A stretch of 64,000 nt of DNA from Ardenticatenaceae bacterium. Lineage in GTDB: Bacteria; Chloroflexota; Anaerolineae; Promineifilales; Promineifilaceae. Shown piece by piece: positions 33,051 through 41,320 of this stretch (position 1 is its first letter; each line of letters starts with the position of its first letter). Both the position numbers and the translations under genes were made by a program. The DNA lies in the NCBI GenBank assembly GCA_020634375.1, contig JACKBX010000002.1:1-64000 (forward strand). The letters run 5' to 3'. Under the pieces are notes generated by a model. The model was not told the origin of the DNA and made no database searches. It was given only the letters and a program-made list of their open reading frames with translations.

Positions 33051-34175
33051 TTATCGCTGAATCCAAGTTGTCCCGCCATATTCCCAAGTGTCATTTAAGT
33101 AGTTGCCATCTGCATCTATCCCCCCGAAAAGCACGATTACTTGTCGCGCTTCATCATAAACCATTGCGTGTCCATAGCGCGGTGTAGGTGAGTTGGTTGG
33201 ATTTACTTGATACCATTGAGTGCCATTGTATTCCCACGTATCGTTCAGTGGAAAGCTATCAGCACCAGCTTTAGCAGATAATCCTCCAAAGAGTACAATA
33301 ACATCCCGATTTTGATCGTAGCTTAATGACCAATCTTGTTGCCGAACCCTACCAGCTCCTTCATTAATAGTGATATCTAATGGGTAGTATTCCCAATTTG
33401 AACCATCAAACTCTAGTAAATTACCCCCGCCAGATACAATTATCAGTTTTCCAGTGTTTGTATCAAAGATCATTTCAGTATTCGGAATGTTGAAGTAGTA
33501 ATTTAAGAGTTTCCCATTTCGACTTTCTTGAGAATGTATACCACCTGGCCAAAAATGACCGTCATACAACCATGCGTCTCCATTAGTTCCTGAGGTTGTT
33601 GTTGGGCCATCATCTTTGCCTCCAGCAATAAAAACCGCCTTTTCTGGAGGGTAATACCCCATCACAAAAGAGACACGCGGAGAAGGCATTTCTTCTGACT
33701 CTATTTGCATCCATTCATAACCGTCATACTCCCATAAATCACCAAATACGCTCATGTCCCCACTCTCCCATATCCCACCGCCGAAAAGTACAGTGATCTG
33801 ACGGCTTGAATCATAAGCCAATTCATGCCTGATACGAGATGTAGGGAGAGTTAACGTATTTACTTGATACCAATGAGTACCATCGTATTCCCAAGTGTCA
33901 TTCAAGTAATTTGAGGAGTTCGACCCGCCAAACATAATGACTACTTGCCGATTGTTATCATATGTCATAGCCGCATTGGAACGGATTGGCGGTGTGCCAA
34001 GTGTCTTGTTCCTTGGACTTTGTATAGAACTGGCTTCTAATAATTGTGTTAAATTATCATCCGAATTACTTACATTAGTAGTATTTGATTCTGTACAACT
34101 AGCCAACAAACAAATCAAAAATGCAAGAAGCGGAATTGACAAAAAAACAATTCGAGAAATCCCTTTTGTAAACAT
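33051..34175 (-). CDS. Kelch-repeat lipoprotein following an RHS tip
   Basis: About 374 aa. The signal sequence ends in lipobox LLASC, followed by at least five Kelch-type blades with the pattern YDxxRQVxxxFGGxxxxxYLNDTWEYDGxxWYQ. This is a beta-propeller displayed outside the membrane, probably for protein binding. The ATG at 34175 is chosen because the signal peptide starts there; longer starts run into the preceding gene. It begins 16 nt after the stop of the RHS tip at 34192, in the same direction. By analogy with the other modules it may be an immunity or chaperone-like partner of that tip. Confidence 0.8.
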   Translation of the reverse strand: MFTKGISRIVFLSIPLLAFLICLLASCTESNTTNVSNSDDNLTQLLEASSIQSPRNKTLGTPPIRSNAAMTYDNNRQVVIMFGGSNSSNYLNDTWEYDGTHWYQVNTLTLPTSRIRHELAYDSSRQITVLFGGGIWESGDMSVFGDLWEYDGYEWMQIESEEMPSPRVSFVMGYYPPEKAVFIAGGKDDGPTTTSGTNGDAWLYDGHFWPGGIHSQESRNGKLLNYYFNIPNTEMIFDTNTGKLIIVSGGGNLLEFDGSNWEYYPLDITINEGAGRVRQQDWSLSYDQNRDVIVLFGGLSAKAGADSFPLNDTWEYNGTQWYQVNPTNSPTPRYGHAMVYDEARQVIVLFGGIDADGNYLNDTWEYGGTTWIQR

Positions 34176-34191
34176 AATAGTGAGTAACCTT

Positions 34192-35025
34192 CTATCTAGG
34201 AATGCCAACATAGTAAATTCCTTCATCACTTCTTTGAAAATAACTCGTTTTGTTTATCCGAGTAAAATACACACCACTTGATGCTACACTACCATTTACC
34301 TGTACTATTATTGAGTTCTGAGGGTTGACTGCATCATAAGAAACCATTAGAGCTGAATGTGCTCCTGTTGGCCCACTTTCATCATTCTCAAGATTATCCC
34401 CATCTCCTAGTGAAAGAGTAAATGCGTAGACGGCGTATGTTCGATTACCAAGGGTTTTTTCACCTAGAACGCCCAATTCATAGAACATTTTTGCATATAG
34501 ATTTGCTGTCTCAATATACTCTTCATAATATTGTCCTGTGGCAGCAGCACATACACTATGACACTCAGATTTACTGGGGGTTAAATCATATAAAGCCTGG
34601 CTAATATTGGCGACTTCTGGTGCAATACGCATCATAGACATTAGCTCTGAAACGGTTTCAGGTTTTGCCAAAATGTCTCCAGCCGATGGGTTTGGATTTG
34701 CAAGCTGAGGAACACTACTCGTGTATGCTTGCCAAATAGCTACTAGTTCTTCGGAGGTTGATGCTCCCAGTTCCCAAAATTCAGCCAAAATATCATACGA
34801 AACTCCATATTCGTTGGCTAAATTCTGTGCTTCAATCAAGCAATCGTAATCTGCATAGTCATCATACGGGTCTACACTACAATGTCCTGTTGGGTCAATG
34901 AAATTGAGGGGCGAATTCAAGGCGTAGGCGTATCTGTTGAGTGTTTGGGGGTTTGAAAAGTTTGGTACAATGCTATCAGCAGAGACCATTCGGTATATAT
35001 AAGAAACGTAGTACCGTGCATTCAT
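34192..35025 (-). CDS. displaced RHS C-terminal module (core remnant plus unknown tip)
   Basis: 277 aa. The first 50 residues are the end of the RHS core (MNARYYVS...VSADSIVP...TLNRYAYALNSPLNFIDPTGH), directly comparable to MNARFYVS...DPTGH of the full-length RHS protein. Homology continues about 8 codons upstream (DDLGLIY) and then breaks off at a stop. The tip has paired cysteines (SECHSVC) and a GPTGAHSALM segment, but I cannot assign an activity. The module has lost its N-terminus and secretion signal, so it is either silent or a donor for recombination into the full-length gene. Confidence 0.8.
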   Translation of the reverse strand: MNARYYVSYIYRMVSADSIVPNFSNPQTLNRYAYALNSPLNFIDPTGHCSVDPYDDYADYDCLIEAQNLANEYGVSYDILAEFWELGASTSEELVAIWQAYTSSVPQLANPNPSAGDILAKPETVSELMSMMRIAPEVANISQALYDLTPSKSECHSVCAAATGQYYEEYIETANLYAKMFYELGVLGEKTLGNRTYAVYAFTLSLGDGDNLENDESGPTGAHSALMVSYDAVNPQNSIIVQVNGSVASSGVYFTRINKTSYFQRSDEGIYYVGIPR

Positions 35026-35147
35026 GTAGATTAACCCTAGATCATCATTCTTACATTAAGTTAGATCCAGAGAGCACCCCAGGTGGTATGATGCGGTAAG
35101 AATCGGCCCAGATTCTACCCAAATTCATATCACCTGGAGGTGCTACC

Positions 35148-36032
35148 ATGTTAGCCGAAATTGCCCGTTTTCAACAGTGGCTCCGTCGCCGGAGTCCCTA
35201 CGCTTCTACCCACATTCATTACGCCAACGATGTCGAACTGTTCTTCAACTGGTGTGATAAAGCCATTGGCGAAGTCACGGCTGTTGACATGGACGCCTAC
35301 ATCGAACAGTGCCAGGCACAAGGTCACGCCACAGCCACCGTTAACCGACGGCTGGCCGCGCTGCGAACCTTTTACCGTTTCCTCGACCTGACAATGGCCG
35401 ACGCGCCGCGCAGTCCGGTGCTGCCGCAGCGTCACTACATCCGCCAGGGTCGCCGCCTACCCCGCGATGTGGAAGACGATGTCCTCGAAGCGTTATTCGC
35501 CGTCATCCAATTGCCCCGTGATAGAGCCATGTTCTCTCTCATGCTCCGGTGTGGTCTGCGAGTAGGGGAAGTGCGCAACCTGAATATGGACGACCTGTAC
35601 CTGCAACCGACTGTGGGCCAACTGCCCCGCTTGTGGCTGCACGGTAAAGGGGGTTACGAGCGGGTAGCCTATCTTTCGCCGCAAGCGTTGGCTGTGTTGC
35701 AGGCGTGGCTGGCGGTGCGGCCGGTGGCTGGCGGGAGTACGGCCGTTTTCCTCAACCGCTTTGACCGCCGTCTCACCGTCACCGGCATCCAATACCTTCT
35801 GGCCGGGTATTGCCGGGAAGCAGGGGTGTGGGTGACATGCCACCAGTTCCGCCACACCTTTGCCCGCCATCTGGTCGAGGCCGGTGTGCCCGTGACCACC
35901 ATTCAACGGCTGTTGGGACATGTGCGCATACGCACCACCGAAGTTTACCTGCACATTTCCGACACCCAAACACAGGCGGATTATCAGGCGGCCATGGCCG
36001 TGCTGGCAGAGCGGCTGGCAGGGGGTGGGTGA
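35148..36032 (+). CDS. tyrosine recombinase A3 (short member of an overlapping pair)
   Basis: 294 aa with a SAM-like domain (residues 1-90) and a catalytic domain containing RCGLRVGEVRNL, GKGGYERVAYL, HQFRHTFARHL and LLGHVRIRTTEVYLHI. All catalytic residues are present. GGAGG lies 7 nt before the ATG. The stop TGA shares its last base with the start of B3 (TGATG). Paralogue of A2 in the same arrangement. An AGAATC/GATTCT inverted repeat lies in its leader (about 35100-35117). Confidence 0.92.
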   Translation: MLAEIARFQQWLRRRSPYASTHIHYANDVELFFNWCDKAIGEVTAVDMDAYIEQCQAQGHATATVNRRLAALRTFYRFLDLTMADAPRSPVLPQRHYIRQGRRLPRDVEDDVLEALFAVIQLPRDRAMFSLMLRCGLRVGEVRNLNMDDLYLQPTVGQLPRLWLHGKGGYERVAYLSPQALAVLQAWLAVRPVAGGSTAVFLNRFDRRLTVTGIQYLLAGYCREAGVWVTCHQFRHTFARHLVEAGVPVTTIQRLLGHVRIRTTEVYLHISDTQTQADYQAAMAVLAERLAGGG

Positions 36033-37486
36033 TGGCTTCGCCCATAAATAGCGATTTGTACAAGCCCATTCGGGAATGGCTGCCCGCCAATTGGGGGGCT
36101 TATGATGCTTTTCGTCGCTGGCTGCGCGAGGCAGGGTACAGTGAATCGGCCGTGAACACCTACAGCTGCGCTGTCCGTCTGGCCATCAGCCAGCTAGGCA
36201 AACCTTATTGGCAAATAACGGAAGCTGACCTGGTGGCGGTACGGTCAAACATTGCCGCACGCTTCGACAGCCAGGCGACCTGTCGCGGCTATTACAAGGG
36301 GCTGCGCAAACTGGCCGAATGGCTGCGGCAGCGGCAGGGAAAGCCACAGCCGGAGAAGCCCGTCAACTGGGACTATTTTCTGGCCGGTCTGCCGGATGAG
36401 ATAACGGGACAGGTGCGCGGCTACCTGCGCTGCCAACAGCGGAATTGGCCGGTAGAAGCGCAGTGGCAACTGACGGGCGGCAGCTTGAGTACATTGACTC
36501 GTTTTCTGCGTTGGGCGGCGGGTCATTCTGGCTTCAAGACAGCCGCCGACCTGACCCCCGACCTCTGGTACACCTACCTGGATGAACGGCTGGCGGCGGG
36601 GATGAGTGCGGTGACGGTCAATAAAGAACTGCATGCCCTGCAAAGCTGGCTGCGCTACCTGGCCGAGATGGAGACGCCCATTTGTGAGCGGCTGCTGCGG
36701 GTGGAGCGGCTGCCAACAGGCCCCAATCTGCCCAAAGATGTGCCCATCGAGCAGCTGCGGCGGCTGGCGGCGGAGATTGAACTGGATGCAGCCAGTGAAC
36801 GAGCGGGGGTTCGCCGCTGTGGGGTGATGGACAGAGCCTGGTGGCGGCTGATGCTGCACAGCGGCCTGCGGGTGGGGGAGGTGCGGCGGCTGCGGCTAGC
36901 CGATATAGACCTGGATGGGCAGAGACTGCGGATTGTGCAGTCGAAGGGGTTGAAGGACAGAGTCGTGTTTCTGAGCGCGGCTGCGGTAGAGGCAATTGAG
37001 GCGTACTTGCCGCTGCGCGGGCCGGTATTGGATGACACACTCTTTGTCTACCGCCACCGGCCGCTGACCGTCACCTATTGCGCCGAGCGGATGCGGACGT
37101 ATGAGAAGCGGTGCGGGGTTCGCGTACGGCCGCACCAACTGCGTCACAGCTGCGCCACGCTGCTGCTGAACGCGGGCGCGCCGCTGCTGACGGTGCAGGC
37201 GTTGTTGGGACATAAACATCTGGACACGACATTGATTTATGCCCGGCTCTATGATGGCACGGTGGCGGCGGATTACTACCGGGCGATGACCACCATTGAA
37301 CTGCGCTTGCAGCTAACAGAGACGGCTACACCACCCGCATTGAATCCGGCCCAACTGGTGGCCCTGGTAGATGCGTTGGGCAACGGCACGCTCAACGACA
37401 ACCAGCGCGAACTGGTTCACGCCTTGCGCGCCAGCCTGTTAGCGCTGGCTGAACAAGGGGGCGAAGCCGAAAACGGCCTGTCCTGA
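36032..37486 (+). CDS. tyrosine recombinase B3 (long member of the pair)
   Basis: 484 aa. Two helical N-terminal domains precede a catalytic domain with SGLRVGEVRRL, SKGLKDRVVFL, HQLRHSCATLL and LLGHKHLDTTLIYARLYD, followed by a helical tail (DALGNGTLNDNQRELVHALR) similar to that of B2. The open frame extends to 35810, but ATG 36032, overlapping the A3 stop, is the natural start. It has a higher GC and different N-terminus than B2, so the two pairs are diverged copies rather than a recent duplication. Confidence 0.9.
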   Translation: MASPINSDLYKPIREWLPANWGAYDAFRRWLREAGYSESAVNTYSCAVRLAISQLGKPYWQITEADLVAVRSNIAARFDSQATCRGYYKGLRKLAEWLRQRQGKPQPEKPVNWDYFLAGLPDEITGQVRGYLRCQQRNWPVEAQWQLTGGSLSTLTRFLRWAAGHSGFKTAADLTPDLWYTYLDERLAAGMSAVTVNKELHALQSWLRYLAEMETPICERLLRVERLPTGPNLPKDVPIEQLRRLAAEIELDAASERAGVRRCGVMDRAWWRLMLHSGLRVGEVRRLRLADIDLDGQRLRIVQSKGLKDRVVFLSAAAVEAIEAYLPLRGPVLDDTLFVYRHRPLTVTYCAERMRTYEKRCGVRVRPHQLRHSCATLLLNAGAPLLTVQALLGHKHLDTTLIYARLYDGTVAADYYRAMTTIELRLQLTETATPPALNPAQLVALVDALGNGTLNDNQRELVHALRASLLALAEQGGEAENGLS

Positions 37487-37829
37487 GCAAGGTCGAAGGA
37501 TTGACCCCCAGGCCGTTTTTGGGTAGACTGAATTTACCCCAAAGGAAGAGAGGGGCGGCCGGGTTTCTCCGCCGCTTCTCTTTTCATATGGCGGGGTTGT
37601 TAAGGTGCATTTGTCGCGTTCCAAAACGAAGAACCAAAGAAGCCATAACGATACTGCTAACGGCTATATCCAAACAACCGAACGATTTGTTAACGAGCAA
37701 ATGAAGTGGCTAGAAGAGCCAATCCCTTTGCCCTAAGTCGGCCAGGGGAGTGGGGAACCTGGCCTTTTCCCTGGTTCTTGCTTTTGGGCAATGCCAAAAG
37801 CAAGAACAGTGATGTATCATCCAGCCTCA
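37487..37829. other. spacer between recombinase pair and propeller lipoprotein
   Basis: About 340 bases without a credible gene. It includes the common dispersed phrase gtcctgagcaaggtcgaagg at about 37480-37500, and at 37687-37702 a 16-base sequence (TTGTTAACGAGCAAAT) identical to one at 32893-32908 near the end of the other intact recombinase pair. Confidence 0.5.
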
Positions 37830-39215
37830 CTATTGAAGAGGTTTCGCCAATATGGTGGCCGCCTCTGGTGAGGCAAGGCCATAGTCATTCAGGTTTATCT
37901 CCCTAAGAAGCTTAAAGTCGCCACCGAGTTCGTAAACTTGCACAATGCCGTCCCCAGCCGATAGGACAATCCAATCCCTATCACCATACCAGGATCGAAA
38001 CCCAAATTTGCGCCTTTGACCGAGTTCGTCTCCAAAGCGTTTAACCACTTCGAGGGTATCATTCAGTTGTATCACCATAGTAAACGTCGTTGTCACTGCC
38101 CACTGGCCAGAAGGAGATTTAAGAAGCTGTGTCCGCCCATCGCCTGGAAAAACATCCAAGCCCTCGGCAATCTGGGTCCATTGCCTGGTGGTCAGGTCAA
38201 CGACATACATTTCACCCAAAGTAAAAAACAGTATTTGCTCAGCCATTGACATGTCCCACATCAACAGCGGTGTCCCCCCCCAATTTGTATACCGGTATTT
38301 GATGGTGTCTAATACCTCAAAATTTGTCACTTCGCTAATGACCACGCTTTGCGGTATTCTTCTACCAGCCTCATCGATAGTAGATTCTTGAGAATAAGCA
38401 AATACATCAGGTTCATTAGGGGACCAAACAAAACCGGATAAATATCGGTCAGCCGGATCGTTTTTTATTACCGTGCCATCACCTGTATTAATAAACCACC
38501 ATTCAAAAGATATAGGCTCAAAATAGTTAACCGAAATACGCAGCCATTTGCCTTGGGTAGACAAATCAAGCAGGGAAGGTGCCCCCTCCATAGGCTCGGC
38601 AAAAAATGCTCGGCTGCTCCCTGTTTCGTAGTTGACCTCGTACAGTTGCCAGGTAGGGTAGCCTTCCCCAAGCCCTTTCATCTCGGCAACGTACAAAATA
38701 TCAGACTGTTCGCCACCCCACATCATCTGCGTCAGGCGCGTGCCTGGGGTGGTGGTGAAAACCAGGCGTTTTTCCTCCGTTGACGTGTCCACCAGCCAGA
38801 TCTCATGGACTTCGTCCGCCTCTCCTTTTTGTTGGACTTCCACGGCCACAACCAGCAGTTCCGGCGAGGGGGCTGTGGTTGGGGTTGCGGAGGGGGCGGT
38901 TGTCGGTGTCCAGGTAGAAGTTGGGGTGTTGGCTATTGAAGTTGAGGTCGCTTCAAGGTCAGGCATTGGTGTGAGGGTCGGAATAGCGGTGGCAGTCCAG
39001 GTGAATACCGGCGTGCTGGTCAGAGCGGCTTGGGAAGCAGGTGTTTGTGGCTGATTCGACTCGCCAGGAAAGCTTTCTCCTTCCGGCTTAATGTTTGCGT
39101 TTGTACATCCAACCAGGAATAAAGCCAAAACCAAAGCGATTAACGTAGCCCCTGGCCGCCAACGATTCCCTAAAGCCAGTTTCCAGGTCAGGTGAGAAAA
39201 AAGGTGCTTATTCAT
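37830..39215 (-). CDS. beta-propeller-like lipoprotein following an RHS tip
   Basis: 461 aa. The signal sequence ends in lipobox LFLVGC, followed by a long Thr/Pro/Ser spacer and a TolB/WD-like propeller of about 330 residues (ELLVVAVEVQQKG..EIWLVDTSTEEKRLVFTT, SPNEPDVFAYSQES). It lies 72 bases downstream of the RHS module at 39288 and in the same direction. It is one of four anchored proteins found directly after RHS tips in this region. Binding or immunity role inferred from position only. Confidence 0.78.
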   Translation of the reverse strand: MNKHLFSHLTWKLALGNRWRPGATLIALVLALFLVGCTNANIKPEGESFPGESNQPQTPASQAALTSTPVFTWTATAIPTLTPMPDLEATSTSIANTPTSTWTPTTAPSATPTTAPSPELLVVAVEVQQKGEADEVHEIWLVDTSTEEKRLVFTTTPGTRLTQMMWGGEQSDILYVAEMKGLGEGYPTWQLYEVNYETGSSRAFFAEPMEGAPSLLDLSTQGKWLRISVNYFEPISFEWWFINTGDGTVIKNDPADRYLSGFVWSPNEPDVFAYSQESTIDEAGRRIPQSVVISEVTNFEVLDTIKYRYTNWGGTPLLMWDMSMAEQILFFTLGEMYVVDLTTRQWTQIAEGLDVFPGDGRTQLLKSPSGQWAVTTTFTMVIQLNDTLEVVKRFGDELGQRRKFGFRSWYGDRDWIVLSAGDGIVQVYELGGDFKLLREINLNDYGLASPEAATILAKPLQ

Positions 39216-39287
39216 AACAATTGTCCTCGCAGCGTGATCTATATGATTGGCAGGATATCCTGTCCAGAGTTTTTGCCTCGGCGTTCG

Positions 39288-40634
39288 TTACTCCCAACCG
39301 ATCACGCCATAAAAATCTTCTAGTGCTGGAATCCAATCAGCCTGGGCCCACGCCCATGACGATACGGATAGGGATTCACGGCCATGAGCATATTCGCCCA
39401 CACCCACAACCAGGTCATAGTGCCCATAAAAGATAGGCCGGCCAGACGAGTTTGCGCTTGTGGGCGTATCCGGGTAGGAGACCAGAAAATCTGGCAGCGC
39501 CCCTTGTTCAACCAGATAAGCCAGGATAAGAAAATCGTCGTAAATAGCTGCCGGGTTGACCTTAATACTATCAGGCGGATAAGCAAACTGGCCGGATTGC
39601 GGATTCTCCTGAATCCATTCAAACAGGTTAATCCTACCTTGAAGATAATTTTGCTCCCGACTCTGAACGACCTGTAATAAGACTACAGACGTATATAAGC
39701 CTCTCAAAGAGAAATACTCTTCGTTTGCTGAACCTTCCTGATAGTTCAGAGGATGAAAACTGGCCTGCTCTTGAATGAGTATCCAGGCGCCTATTTCGTA
39801 GCGATACAGATCTGGATTAGATGGCTGGTTGTTGCTGTGAACCTTGATATTAAATTCGCTTTGGCTGATACTCATATAATCCAGAAATTCTTGTAAGAAC
39901 GGACTTGCAGGAATCGCTTTGTTTTCAACCCCTGCTGGCAGTGGTGGTGGCGGTAGAGGGCCACAGTAGTCGTCAAATTCACATTCACGATGGCCAGTGG
40001 GATCGGTAAAGTTGACAGGATTGTTGCGAACGTACGAGTAACGGTTGAAACTTTGCGGATTGGTGGGGTCTGGTACAATGGTGTCGGGGCTGATGAAACG
40101 GCCGATCGCCGGGTCATACCACCTCGCTTGCATATCTATCAACTTAATGTAATCATTCTGTTTATGCCCTGTAAACCCCCTGTCCGTCACCTCATTTGGG
40201 CCGCTACCCTCACGGTAGCCGCCAAAGGGCAGGTAGCGCGTCACAATGGGGGCGCTGACGCCACCGTCCCTTTGTATGGCGCTGGCGCTGCCCAGATGGT
40301 CGCTGTAGAGGTAGAACAGGCCGTTGTTTGCCGGGTCGGGGTCGCCCGCTACGCGCACGGCCGTTGCCTGCCCCGCCAGACTGTAAATAGTGCGCGTAAT
40401 AATGCGCTGCACCGGCTCCGTTGCGCCGCCACCGTCGTCGCCATCTGCTACCTTATCGCTCTCAAAGCTCAACGGCACGCCGACTGCGCCCTCATCCATT
40501 ATCACCGCCCCATCCAGCCCTGGTGGGTCTATGCTGCCGCCACCACCTTCTTCATCAATAATCAAAGACACGGTCACATACACCCGCCGCGTTGTCGTCG
40601 CCCCGCCATAGCTGCTGCATGTTAACTGATACAT
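39288..40634 (-). CDS. displaced RHS C-terminal module (Ig-like fragment, RHS core and unknown tip)
   Basis: 448 aa. It begins inside an Ig-like domain (MYQLTCSSYGG; the frame is open about 14 codons further up to a stop) like the two Ig-like repeats of the full-length protein. It continues through the RHS core (YLYSDHLGSASAI, RGFTGHKQND, DPAIGRFISPDTIVPDP, NPVNFTDPTGH) and then has a private tip of about 230 residues with no recognised motif. The 5' end abuts the stop codon of the lipoprotein gene at 40682. It looks like an older tip pushed downstream when a new tip plus lipoprotein entered the main gene. Confidence 0.82.
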   Translation of the reverse strand: MYQLTCSSYGGATTTRRVYVTVSLIIDEEGGGGSIDPPGLDGAVIMDEGAVGVPLSFESDKVADGDDGGGATEPVQRIITRTIYSLAGQATAVRVAGDPDPANNGLFYLYSDHLGSASAIQRDGGVSAPIVTRYLPFGGYREGSGPNEVTDRGFTGHKQNDYIKLIDMQARWYDPAIGRFISPDTIVPDPTNPQSFNRYSYVRNNPVNFTDPTGHRECEFDDYCGPLPPPPLPAGVENKAIPASPFLQEFLDYMSISQSEFNIKVHSNNQPSNPDLYRYEIGAWILIQEQASFHPLNYQEGSANEEYFSLRGLYTSVVLLQVVQSREQNYLQGRINLFEWIQENPQSGQFAYPPDSIKVNPAAIYDDFLILAYLVEQGALPDFLVSYPDTPTSANSSGRPIFYGHYDLVVGVGEYAHGRESLSVSSWAWAQADWIPALEDFYGVIGWE

Positions 40635-40681
40635 ATGCCGAATGTCGAGTGGCGTAGCGAATGTACCCTTTTCTTACGGGC

Positions 40682-41269
40682 TTACTCGGTCAACAAGAAC
40701 GACCAAGCGTAACTCACCACCTCTCCAGAAGTTTTGCGAATCGCCACTTCTACTGTATGCAATCCAGGTTCACGTGCCATTGTGTAATAAAGACTAAACG
40801 GGGCGCCTCCTGGTATCTGGAAAACTCCTCCTGTATCAGGATCAACAAACGTGATTGGAGAAGCATCGGTTCTTGTCATGCCATGCGGCTCAGAAAAAAG
40901 GTGATCATCAATTTTCACACTTACACGGGGTACAAAATCATCTACACTATCAAAGTCATCGCCTTCTTCAACGAGGCTTTCCATGCGTACATCAAAAAAC
41001 ACCTCGCCAGAGACAGGAAGCGTCCCAAAGTTTTCAATCAGTTCCGCAAATTCATCCAGCGAATACGTTTTTCCAGGTTCGGGAAAAACGTAATACAAAA
41101 AATCTGGCAGGGACATTTGCGTGGGTAATACTATTCTTGTAGGTGTAGAATATGCTGATTCATCAACGAATCGAGTTACTTCTAATGGCTCGGCAAGAGT
41201 GGGAGTACATGCACTCAATAACACCATTATTACACTTGCCAAAGCTAAGATTATAAACCAATTTCTCAT
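40682..41269 (-). CDS. lipoprotein paired with the RHS serine-protease tip
   Basis: 195 aa with signal peptide and lipobox LLSAC, then a mainly beta domain of unknown family. It starts 51 bases after the stop of the full-length RHS gene and in the same direction, so it is probably its cotranscribed partner. If the tip is a secreted protease, an outward-facing lipoprotein is a natural place for an inhibitor. That is inference; no protease-inhibitor motif is visible. Confidence 0.7.
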   Translation of the reverse strand: MRNWFIILALASVIMVLLSACTPTLAEPLEVTRFVDESAYSTPTRIVLPTQMSLPDFLYYVFPEPGKTYSLDEFAELIENFGTLPVSGEVFFDVRMESLVEEGDDFDSVDDFVPRVSVKIDDHLFSEPHGMTRTDASPITFVDPDTGGVFQIPGGAPFSLYYTMAREPGLHTVEVAIRKTSGEVVSYAWSFLLTE

Positions 41270-41320
41270 TCTGAATCTCCTTCATCACTCCGGTTGGTAA
41301 TGACAAATTGTCAGCCCTGC

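Noticed and set aside
37439..37624. Small minus-strand ORF after recombinase B3
   Set aside because: It contains the PCSGQAV phrase produced by the dispersed tcctgagcaaggtcgaagg repeat and overlaps the B3 end; not a real gene.
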